Below are positions 27,353 to 37,326 of a stretch of 64,000 bases of DNA, piece after piece. The translations under genes and the position numbers were made by a program. The number at the start of each line of letters is the position of its first letter. The first letter of the stretch is position 1. The stretch is from Cutibacterium modestum (GTDB taxonomy: Bacteria > Actinomycetota > Actinomycetes > Propionibacteriales > Propionibacteriaceae), in assembly GCF_008326345.1 (NCBI RefSeq), contig NZ_BJEN01000002.1, positions 434,001 through 498,000 on the forward strand, given 5' to 3'. The notes beneath the pieces were generated by a model, which was not told where the DNA came from, did not search any database, and saw nothing but the letters and a program-made list of their open reading frames with translations.

Positions 27353-28050
27353 TGACGCCATTGCGTGGCCTGACTGACCCGGTGGGGCCAGAATCTCCGC
27401 AAACATATTGGGTGCGCCGACTGGTGTTGTTGGTTGCTGTGGTCGTCGTCGTGGCGTTGGTAATTGCCGGAATTGCCAAGCTGGTAGGGGGGACGAAAGA
27501 GGCGGCTGCTCCGGAGGCCTCGTCGTTCACACCGGACCCGTCGTGGACGGACACTGCGTGGGGGTCGGCGACTCCCTCAGCAAGTTCATCCGCAGTAAGC
27601 CCAAGTAGGTCTGGGCGCCGGACGGAATCCCCATCTCCATCGGCTTCGACACCGTCAACGTCGTCAGCGGTGTGTGAAGGCTCACAGCTATCGGTGAAGG
27701 TAACCGGAGATACCAAGAAGCCCAGTGTGGGCCGCACTGAAACGTTAACCGTGCGGGTCAGTAGCTCGACTGATTGCCGCTGGAACACCCAGAAGGTGAA
27801 GCAGACGCTCACTGTCACGTCTGGCTCAGATCGGATCTGGTCGACCGATGATTGCAGTTCCTGGGGGCCCAAGGGGGTGCACGAGATCAAGCCTAAGAAT
27901 CCTTGGACCTACGAGGTTTCGTGGCCGACAAAGCGTTCTACGGGCAAGTGCAAATTGTCCAAGGAATCCCTGGGGGCGGGGTATTATGTCGCCACTGTCA
28001 ATCTCGGTGGTGGCCCCAGCGATCGCTTCGTTATGCAGATGGGCGCCTGA
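27352..28050 (+). CDS. Membrane-anchored hypothetical protein with S/P-rich linker
   Basis: ATG 27352 shares a base with the hemHQ stop (TGATG), so translation is probably coupled. The 232-residue product has one membrane segment (LVLLVAVVVVVALVIAGIA, about residues 24-42), a Ser/Pro/Thr-rich linker and an extracytoplasmic C-terminal beta-type domain of ~125 residues with several cysteines (DCRWN; DDCSSWGPKG; GKCKLSKES). Actinobacteria often encode such proteins beside haem genes, but no function is recognised. A link to haem handling at the membrane is speculation. Confidence 0.7.
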   Translation: MTPLRGLTDPVGPESPQTYWVRRLVLLVAVVVVVALVIAGIAKLVGGTKEAAAPEASSFTPDPSWTDTAWGSATPSASSSAVSPSRSGRRTESPSPSASTPSTSSAVCEGSQLSVKVTGDTKKPSVGRTETLTVRVSSSTDCRWNTQKVKQTLTVTSGSDRIWSTDDCSSWGPKGVHEIKPKNPWTYEVSWPTKRSTGKCKLSKESLGAGYYVATVNLGGGPSDRFVMQMGA

Positions 28051-28085
28051 ACCCCGACGACACACATGTCGATGCGTGTGCGGAT

Positions 28086-29189
28086 CTAATGCAGGTGATG
28101 GGTGCGATGATCCCCCTCGAAAATGGATTCCAACCCTTGACGAATCTCACGGGCTCGTCTGAGGCCGACCCCCTTAATATCGCCGAGCTCGGAGGTGGAT
28201 GCCGATACCAGGCTTTGCAGGTCGCTGAAGTGGTTGATGACCCGCTGGATTGTGCGTGACGACAGATCCGTCATCAATGCCAACTGTCGATGACCGCGTG
28301 CCCGGATAGGGGAGTCCAGCGGGTGCTCAGCCGGGCCGAGGTGGATAGCATCGGCCACCTTGGTTACGTCAAGCAGATCCGCCCAGGACAGTTTCTGCAG
28401 CCCGGACAGGGAAAACTCGCCAGGAGCGACGGAATCGGGACGATAATCCTCGGTGAGCAACCGCCCAAGGTCCTCCACGCCTAGGGACAGTTCGTTGCGC
28501 TGCAACTGGACGAGGCGTCCCTCCACCCCCAGAGCAGAGACATATCCACGAACCTCAACGTCGATACGACGCCACATTTCGAACCGCTGAGCGACAGCAG
28601 CGACGTCACGCACCTGGACTTGGTCGCGAATTTCCAGGGTGGTGAGGTTCCCAGCCTCCTCGACTAGACGCCTGCGGTAGCTTGCCAGGGTGTCGAGGGC
28701 CTGATTAGCCCGAGCGAGCAACTGCTCAGGCCTCTCGATCAGATACCGCCGACCGTTAAGGAACAGCGACATCACCGACATTGACGCCGACACGACCACC
28801 ACTGGCGCACCCGTTTGCTGGGAGAGCCGATCTGCAGTGCGGTGACGGGTCCCTGTCTCCATCGTGGGCAGGCTACCGTCGGGAACGAAATGGACCGCAG
28901 CTGCCTTGATGCGCTCGTGATCGCTCGAGACAACTAGCCCGCCGTCCATCTTGGACAGCTCGCGCAGGGCCTGCGGGGTGAGCCGGACGTCGAGGGGGAA
29001 TCCGCCAGAACAAACCTCATTGATCTCTGGCCCATCACCGAGCACGATGAGACTGCCAGTGCCTCCATTGACGATGCGATCTAGTCCTTCCCTGATGGGC
29101 GTGCCAGGGGCCAAGAGGGCCATCAGATGGCGTACCCGATCCGTCTGCAACTCCCGGGAGGTCTCGAGATCGGGCTGAGCGTCGGTCAT
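28086..29189 (-). CDS. disA: DNA integrity scanning diadenylate cyclase DisA
   Basis: This 367-residue protein has an N-terminal DAC domain (about residues 20-150), a central helical spine, and a C-terminal helix-hairpin-helix domain (DIKGVGLRRAREIRQGL). It makes the second messenger c-di-AMP from ATP and pauses at damaged or branched DNA. The active-site motif reads LSKMDGGLVVSSD where the family has D-G-A; the second motif T-G-T-R-H-R-T-A is intact. It is directly downstream of radA, as in many Gram-positive bacteria. Confidence 0.94.
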   Translation of the reverse strand: MTDAQPDLETSRELQTDRVRHLMALLAPGTPIREGLDRIVNGGTGSLIVLGDGPEINEVCSGGFPLDVRLTPQALRELSKMDGGLVVSSDHERIKAAAVHFVPDGSLPTMETGTRHRTADRLSQQTGAPVVVVSASMSVMSLFLNGRRYLIERPEQLLARANQALDTLASYRRRLVEEAGNLTTLEIRDQVQVRDVAAVAQRFEMWRRIDVEVRGYVSALGVEGRLVQLQRNELSLGVEDLGRLLTEDYRPDSVAPGEFSLSGLQKLSWADLLDVTKVADAIHLGPAEHPLDSPIRARGHRQLALMTDLSSRTIQRVINHFSDLQSLVSASTSELGDIKGVGLRRAREIRQGLESIFEGDHRTHHLH

Positions 29190-29198
29190 AGGTCGACT

Positions 29199-30638
29199 CT
29201 AGTTCGCTGCGCCGAGGTTCTCACTTCGGATGTCCTTACTATCCCGATCTGTTTTCCGCTGTCGGCGCAGATTGAGCACTAAAAGAGCCTCGGCCACACT
29301 CCCGACCTCAATGACGTGCAACTCGTGCATCATCGGGATCTTGGTATGTGCTTCCCGAGAGTTACGTGGCACCACAGCCAGGTCGAGCCCTAACCGTGCC
29401 GCCTCGCCCACGCGTCGTTCCAATCCCGGAACACGGCGCAAATCCCCAGCTAGACCGACTTCTCCGAGAGCAACGACTCGGGTCGGGAAATTGGTATCAA
29501 GGACTGCGGAGGCTACCGCGACCGCGATCGCTAAGTCAGCCGACGGGTCGGAGACTCGGGCGCCACCCACTGTCGAGACGTAGACGTCTCGATTGCTCAA
29601 CGGCAGACCCGTCTTACGCTCCAGCACGGCCAGAATCATGGCCACACGGCCACCCTCGACACCATGGGTGGTGCGGCGCGGGTACTTTTCGGAAGCTGAC
29701 GGAGCTACTAGAGCCTGCACTTCCGAGAGTAGGGGACGGCGGCCCTCCATCGTTACCGTCACGCAGGTACCTGGCTGGGGATCGGCGTTGTCTGACGTGA
29801 ACAGACCCGACGGGTCAGGGACCTCCATAATCCCGGCGTCGGTCATCTCGAAGCAGCCCACCTCGTCGGCCGGGCCATAGCGGTTCTTCGTGGCACGGAC
29901 CATACGAAATCCAGAATGGCGATCACCTTCGAAATTGAGGACGACGTCGACGAGGTGCTCCATGGTGCGCGGGCCAGCGATCGAACCCTCTTTAGTGACA
30001 TGGCCGACGATGATGACCGCCATCCCACGTCTCTTTGCTACTCGCACCAGGGCCCCGGTGACCTCCCTCACTTGGGAGACGCCGCCGGGGGAACCGTCAG
30101 CCTGGCTGGTGCCAACCGTTTGCACCGAGTCCAGCACCATGAGGGAGGGCTCGGTTTGCTCAATATGTCCGAGCACTGTGCCTAAATCCGTCTCGGAAGC
30201 TAGGTAGAGCTCATCAGCCAGCGCCTTCGTGCGACCAGCCCGCAGCCTCACCTGGGCGGTCGACTCCTCCCCGGTGACGTAAAGGGTGCGCCTGCCCGCT
30301 TTAGCCCACTTAGCTGCGACGTTTAGCAACAGGGTCGACTTTCCGACTCCTGGCTCTCCGGCGAGCAGGGCCACGGCCCCAGGTACGAGCCCACCGCCCA
30401 GTACTCGGTCGAGTTCACTGATCCCGGTGAGATGACGATTAGCGGCTTGCTCGCTGACTTCACCGATGGGCACAGCCTTTGAGGTGGGCGTCGATGAGGT
30501 GACCTCAGCGAGTTTCGGTGCCCCCTTCTCAACTACCGAACCCCAGGTCTGACACCCGCCACATCGGCCAACCCATTTGGTCGTCGCCCAGCCGCACTCG
30601 GTGCACACCCACGTCGGAGCCTGCGTCTTCCTCGCCAT
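29199..30638 (-). CDS. radA: DNA repair protein RadA (Sms)
   Basis: This 479-residue RecA-like ATPase has an N-terminal C4 zinc finger (CTECGWATTKWVGRCGGC), Walker A GEPGVGKSTL, the RadA signature KNRYGPADEVG and a C-terminal Lon-protease-like domain (YVSTVGGARVSDPSADLAIA). It processes recombination intermediates. The stop is 10 bases before the disA start, so the two form an operon. Confidence 0.96.
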   Translation of the reverse strand: MARKTQAPTWVCTECGWATTKWVGRCGGCQTWGSVVEKGAPKLAEVTSSTPTSKAVPIGEVSEQAANRHLTGISELDRVLGGGLVPGAVALLAGEPGVGKSTLLLNVAAKWAKAGRRTLYVTGEESTAQVRLRAGRTKALADELYLASETDLGTVLGHIEQTEPSLMVLDSVQTVGTSQADGSPGGVSQVREVTGALVRVAKRRGMAVIIVGHVTKEGSIAGPRTMEHLVDVVLNFEGDRHSGFRMVRATKNRYGPADEVGCFEMTDAGIMEVPDPSGLFTSDNADPQPGTCVTVTMEGRRPLLSEVQALVAPSASEKYPRRTTHGVEGGRVAMILAVLERKTGLPLSNRDVYVSTVGGARVSDPSADLAIAVAVASAVLDTNFPTRVVALGEVGLAGDLRRVPGLERRVGEAARLGLDLAVVPRNSREAHTKIPMMHELHVIEVGSVAEALLVLNLRRQRKTDRDSKDIRSENLGAAN

Positions 30639-30703
30639 GACTCATACCATGCCAGCAAGAGCCGACAGGTTCGGCGATGACGGTGTTCCGCGTTCTGCTT
30701 CGG

Positions 30704-31250
30704 TCAGCTCACCGATGGGTTATGCGGATACCACATGGCGTTTTGTGCTGCCTGGACGACGTTGGCTGCTCTTCTGGTAACGGTCCCCTCCTCGAGGGCA
30801 GCCTCCACGACTGCCACTGCGACGCCTGCCGAGGAAGCACGTAGGTTTTCTACCGTCGGTAGCAGGGATGACTCAACCGGACGCGGGTCGACCTTAAAGG
30901 CCACAGCATCGGCGGCGCAGAGCATGTGGGCGCTCACACGTTGTGAGCCCCTGAGACGATACCCCAGACCCCAGGCCCGGGTAGAGGAGGCCATTATTGC
31001 CCTGCCCATTACTTGTAACAGATGCCGTCATAGCCGAAAGGCTTGACCGGAATTCCGACGAAAACTAGATTTTCCCCACTACTGCGCGATGACGTCGGCA
31101 GGCATCGCCTCGATCTCCTCGGTCGGATCCGATAACGGCAGGATGATGGGGCGCCCGACTTCCCGACACATCTCCTCGACGACCTGCTGGGTAAATGCTG
31201 TCTCCCGATTCCTGATCAGGTTGACCATGGGCTCAGGTATCCGTGCCACG
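30704..31250 (-). pseudogene. C-terminal remnant of a malic enzyme with frameshifts and stops
   Basis: Minus-strand frames carry successive pieces of the malic enzyme C-terminus. From about 31230 the frame reads AFTQQVVEEMCREVGRPIIL then PLSDPTEEIEAMPADVIAQ and a stop at 31081-31079. A second frame reads GIPVKPFGYDGI. A third reads GQGNNGLLYPGLGSG (family: GQANNALLYPGLGLG). A fourth, open from 31009, reads GSQRVSAHMLCAADAVAF ... LLPTVENLRASSAGVAVAVV ... NAMWYP and ends at 30704. The N-terminal two thirds are gone. Malate decarboxylation would need another copy elsewhere. Confidence 0.8.
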
Positions 31251-31257
31251 ACTACCT

Positions 31258-31290
31258 CCCGGTGGTGACTTCTTTTCTTACACCACCGGG
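31258..31290 (-). terminator. Rho-independent-type terminator of the VOC-domain gene
   Basis: A perfect 10-bp inverted repeat (31258-31267 with 31281-31290, loop of 13) lies 20 bases after the stop at 31310 on the minus strand. It also marks the border of the malic-enzyme remnant. Confidence 0.75.
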
Positions 31291-31309
31291 ACCTGCCAGT
31301 GCTGTGACG

Positions 31310-31948
31310 TCAGACGCGAACTCGCCCGCGCGAGGGGGTGTCGAAGGTCACAGCATCGATTCCGGGATGACCGTTCGGGCTGGTGAAATCAAAGGTGATT
31401 CCCTCAACCTCGTCAGGGATCGTCTCTCCTAGCCAATCCTCTACGCGCTGACGCGATCCGGATATCTCGACCGAAGCCAAGGTGACGTTACCGCTCAGGC
31501 TGGAAGGCAACAATTCGGCCGGGGAAGTCCACTTGATGAAAAAAGGCAACTGCGGATCTGCCATCAGGCCCTTAATCCCGATTTGACGCCACTCGAGGTG
31601 GCGACCGTCGGGGAAGGTGCGCTTGCCCGGGACCGACTGGCGCTCTAGGCGCTTTTCGTAAGGGGCGAGGTCATCGACGGAGACGGCCCACCCCATCCAT
31701 CCGCCGCCTTGCTCTTGGCGTGCACGCACTGCCTGCCCGAAGACAGCTTTCTCTGCGGCCGGGTGGTCAAGGACCTCCACAATCTCGATGTAACGCGGAC
31801 CAGCCAGTGGCAGGATGCGATTGCGGGTACCAAAGCTGGGATGGACTCCGCCGTTGATAAAGGAGGTCCCCAAGACCTCGCCGAGGCGGGCGGCGTCCTC
31901 ATCGAGACCTGCGGGGCCAGCGGCGAACATGAGATGGTCGACGTGCAT
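31310..31948 (-). CDS. VOC-superfamily (glyoxalase-like) protein
   Basis: ATG 31948 gives 212 residues beginning MHVDHLMFAAGP, the standard metal-binding start of the Glyoxalase_3/DUF... VOC proteins. N-R-I-L-P-L-A-G-P-R-Y-I-E-I-V-E follows with the second-strand glutamates. The C-terminal half (SSLSGNVTLASVEISGS) is a second, more divergent module. Substrate unknown; the family includes metal-dependent dioxygenases, lyases and isomerases. It diverges from the TIM-barrel gene at 32099. Confidence 0.75.
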   Translation of the reverse strand: MHVDHLMFAAGPAGLDEDAARLGEVLGTSFINGGVHPSFGTRNRILPLAGPRYIEIVEVLDHPAAEKAVFGQAVRARQEQGGGWMGWAVSVDDLAPYEKRLERQSVPGKRTFPDGRHLEWRQIGIKGLMADPQLPFFIKWTSPAELLPSSLSGNVTLASVEISGSRQRVEDWLGETIPDEVEGITFDFTSPNGHPGIDAVTFDTPSRGRVRV

Positions 31949-32098
31949 GACAATATTGTCCCCTTTATGTTTCCCACGATGAAATCGGCCCCCCAGTTGG
32001 CCGTCATAATGCGGGATAACCATGGTTCTTCGTGACACGGCGGCGGCGTATCCGGCGCCCCGGTTACGGCGTTGGCGTAGGCACGGTAGGTTGAGCAT

Positions 32099-32989
32099 GT
32101 GCCTGACTGTTTCGGACTTTCTGAAACCACGACCACGTCTGCTTCAGTCGCTCCCCGTGTGACGTTGTCGACGACCTCGGTCTATCCCGAGTCGACCGCC
32201 GACGCCTTCGCCCGCGCTAGGGCCATCGGTTATGACGGGGTCGAGTTAATGGTCGGTATTGATCCAATCGCCGCAGACGTTGACCGGATCGTCGATCTCT
32301 CGGCCGAATATGGCGTCAAAGTGTGGTCGATTCATGCTCCATGTCTGCTCGTCACGCCGAATGTGTGGGGAAGCGACCCGTGGGGCAAATTGGATAAAGC
32401 CGCCGAAGCTGCCGGACGGCTCGGCTCCAAGCTCATTGTCGTCCACCCTCCCTTCCGCTGGCAGCGCGATTATGCCGGTAGATTCGAGGAAGGTATTGCC
32501 GAGCTCAACGAGAAGCACGCCCCGCTCGTCTTTGCCGTGGAAAACATGTATCCGTGGCGCACTCCAGCTGGTCGCTTTGCTGCCTATTCGCCGGGGTTCG
32601 ATCCCACTAACCTCAATTACGACCATCTGGTCTTGGATCTCTCTCACGCTGCAACCGCTCAGATGGATTCCCGCACCCTGGTTGCCCGGTGGGGTTCGCG
32701 ATTGCGTCACATCCACCTGACGGACGGCTCCGGCACCTTTAAAGACGAGCATCTTCTGCCCGGGCAGGGAAACCAGCATGCCTGGGAGGTTGCCGAGCGC
32801 GCAGTGGCGGGTGGATTTAACGGGGACATTGTGCTGGAGGTCAACACCCGTAAGCTCTCTGGTGAGGGTGTAGGACAAGACGCTCGTTTCGAAGCATTGT
32901 CTGAAGCTCTGATGCAGACCAGGATGGCGGTTGATCGTGGCATCTTTGCTCGCCGCTCTGGCCAGGTGCGGGAAGGGGCTCGGCAGTGA
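32099..32989 (+). CDS. Sugar phosphate isomerase/epimerase-like TIM-barrel protein
   Basis: The 296-residue protein has the AP-endonuclease-2 / xylose-isomerase-like barrel pattern: GYDGVELMVG, SIHAPCLL, KLIVVHPPFRW, FAVENMYPW, H-Y-D-type LVLDLSHAA, HIHLTDGSGTFKDEH and DIVLEVNTR. The His/Glu/Asp set is that of metal-dependent sugar isomerases. The substrate cannot be named. GTG 32099 starts the frame, and the proline dehydrogenase gene overlaps its stop by four bases. Confidence 0.8.
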   Translation: MPDCFGLSETTTTSASVAPRVTLSTTSVYPESTADAFARARAIGYDGVELMVGIDPIAADVDRIVDLSAEYGVKVWSIHAPCLLVTPNVWGSDPWGKLDKAAEAAGRLGSKLIVVHPPFRWQRDYAGRFEEGIAELNEKHAPLVFAVENMYPWRTPAGRFAAYSPGFDPTNLNYDHLVLDLSHAATAQMDSRTLVARWGSRLRHIHLTDGSGTFKDEHLLPGQGNQHAWEVAERAVAGGFNGDIVLEVNTRKLSGEGVGQDARFEALSEALMQTRMAVDRGIFARRSGQVREGARQ

Positions 32990-33945
32990 CCGAGAGTCGT
33001 CATGATTTCCGTGGTGGAGCTCTGCTGGCATGGGGCCGACGTCTTGCGATGCAATTGGCGATGGACCCCACGATCGCTCACAAAGTGTCTCAGTCTCGGC
33101 TCGCTCGCGAGATTGCCGCGACGTACGTGGCGGGAGAGGACGTCGGACCGGCGATCGATAACGCTGCTGATCAGGTACTTAAAGGCCTAGACGTCAGCCT
33201 GCACCCCCTTGGCCCCGACCCGGTGGACCTTGCCCAGGCCCGGCGAGCGATGGTCAGGCTGTGCGGGGTTATTGAGAGACTCGGCGCTAACCCAGCCTTT
33301 GATGGCCACGCCGAGGTGTCGATCAGCTTGGCGGCTCTGGGGCTGAGGGTCAATGACGATCTGGCTCGGGACCACGCCCGACAAGTTTGCCAGGTTGCCC
33401 GCGACAACCACGTTGCTGTGACTGTTGACGACGAAGGTCCCGACATCCACGATCGCTCGCATCGCATTGTGATGGGCCTGCTTGACGAATACGAAGACAC
33501 CGGCATCGTCATCCAGGCTGCACGTCACGATTCCCTCATGCAGGTTCGAGAACTAGCTGCCCCAGGACGCCGCATCAGGCTATGCAAAGGCTCGTATACC
33601 GGCCCTCGCTCGGTCACGTTAATCCGTCCGCACGACGTCGACTTGAGGATGGCGGCCTGTCTGCGCGCCCTCATGACTGGTCCTTCGACGGTGATGTTAG
33701 CCAGCCATGATCCCGTCTTTGTGGCGCTCGGTGAGCAACTCATGGCGAGTTTGGGCCGTCAACTAGAGTTCCAGATGCTGCAAGGGATTCGCCCCCTAGA
33801 GCAGCGGAGACTGGTGGACATCGGCCATCGAGTGAGGGTGTATCTGCCCTATGGCCACGACTGGTATCGGTACTGCACTCGACGAATCGTCGAAAGGCCG
33901 GGCAATATTTGGCTGTTTGGGCGATCGCTGGTGGAGAGGCGTTGA
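32986..33945 (+). CDS. Proline dehydrogenase (stand-alone)
   Basis: This 319-residue FAD enzyme shows the PRODH barrel signatures: AVTVDDEGPDIHD, IRLCKGSYTGPR, and the C-terminal substrate-binding block YLPYGHDWYRYCTRRIVERP. It oxidises proline to pyrroline-5-carboxylate, passing electrons to quinone. It is monofunctional; no P5C dehydrogenase lies next to it. The proC gene for the reverse direction lies 1.9 kb downstream. GTG 32986 overlaps the preceding stop. Confidence 0.9.
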   Translation: MTESRHDFRGGALLAWGRRLAMQLAMDPTIAHKVSQSRLAREIAATYVAGEDVGPAIDNAADQVLKGLDVSLHPLGPDPVDLAQARRAMVRLCGVIERLGANPAFDGHAEVSISLAALGLRVNDDLARDHARQVCQVARDNHVAVTVDDEGPDIHDRSHRIVMGLLDEYEDTGIVIQAARHDSLMQVRELAAPGRRIRLCKGSYTGPRSVTLIRPHDVDLRMAACLRALMTGPSTVMLASHDPVFVALGEQLMASLGRQLEFQMLQGIRPLEQRRLVDIGHRVRVYLPYGHDWYRYCTRRIVERPGNIWLFGRSLVERR

Positions 33946-33947
33946 CG

Positions 33948-36605
<2,658 letters not shown>

Positions 36606-36623
36606 CGCGTCGGCGCGGTCATT

Positions 36624-36653
36624 TTGGCTCCAGTGGCTGATACAGCGTAAAGT
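36624..36653 (+). promoter_or_regulatory. Probable sigma-A promoter of the bS22 gene
   Basis: TTGGCT at about 36624-36629 and TAAAGT at about 36648-36653 are spaced by 18 bases, with the bS22 start about 88 bases further on. No other gene intervenes. Confidence 0.45.
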
Positions 36654-36740
36654 ACCCCTTTGTCCGCCTTGTCGGTGGGCCAAGAACTTCACACCTGCCC
36701 GGGTGTATCAAGCGTCCAGTTCCAACGAAAGAGGTTGACC

Positions 36741-36842
36741 GTGGGATCCGTGATCAAAAAGCGTCGCAAGCGCATGGCGAAGAAGAAGCACCGCAAGCTA
36801 CTCAAGAAGACGCGCATCCAGCGTCGTCGCGCCGGCAAGTGA
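36741..36842 (+). CDS. 30S ribosomal protein bS22 (AURKAIP1/COX24-domain peptide)
   Basis: The 33-residue, extremely basic peptide [20 protein letters not shown] with a [11 protein letters not shown] tail matches the actinobacterial bS22 protein that binds the small ribosomal subunit. GTG 36741 follows GAAAGAGG. More than half of its residues are Lys or Arg. It lies alone between proC and the glutaredoxin-like gene. Confidence 0.92.
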   Translation: MGSVIKKRRKRMAKKKHRKLLKKTRIQRRRAGK

Positions 36843-36861
36843 CGCTTCGGGCGGTTGTGGC

Positions 36862-37203
36862 ATGTGGCGGCATCGACATGGCATGGCTGCCGCCCGCAGC
36901 GGTGAATCACGGCCCCTCGACCCGCCGGTCGAGGGGCGCGTCGTTATTGTCACCCGCCAAGGCTGTCATTTGTGCGATGAGGCCATCAGCCTTGTTGCAC
37001 ATATGAGACAGGATCACCGCAACCTCGTGCCCGAACCGACGATCGTTGACGTCGATACCAATGAGGATCTTCGCTCCCGCTGGGGCGACCATGTCCCGGT
37101 CACGTTCGTTGACGGCACCCTTATTGCCTATTGGACCCTTGACGCTGACACCTTCCTGTCAGCTTTGAATGATGGCCCCTCGCCCCCGATGGTGCTGCCC
37201 TGA
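36862..37203 (+). CDS. Glutaredoxin-like (DUF836) thioredoxin-fold protein
   Basis: The thioredoxin-fold core starts at about residue 25 with VVIVTRQGCHLCDEA, carrying a C-H-L-C redox motif, then VDVDTNEDLRSRWGDHVPV (cis-Pro) and T-F-V-D-G. The N-terminal 20 residues are not conserved; ATG 36883 is a shorter start. It may reduce protein or mycothiol disulfides; partners are unknown. It is 20 bases after bS22. Confidence 0.8.
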   Translation: MWRHRHGMAAARSGESRPLDPPVEGRVVIVTRQGCHLCDEAISLVAHMRQDHRNLVPEPTIVDVDTNEDLRSRWGDHVPVTFVDGTLIAYWTLDADTFLSALNDGPSPPMVLP

Positions 37204-37326
37204 TAACCAGGACGTTCAGTGGACGGGCAGGCTTGCACCTTTGCCCACGGACCAGCACTATTGACCTCGATGCCCAATGCCGGAGCACACCGTCTGGCAC
37301 GACGGCAGACACCGGAAGGACTCCAG

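Noticed and set aside
26477-27406. 309-codon minus-strand frame opposite the HemQ part of the fusion
   Set aside because: It is the antisense shadow of a clearly conserved gene in high-GC DNA, with no recognisable motif.
32246-33031. 261-codon minus-strand frame opposite the TIM-barrel gene
   Set aside because: Shadow of a conserved coding sequence; no motif or ribosome-binding site.
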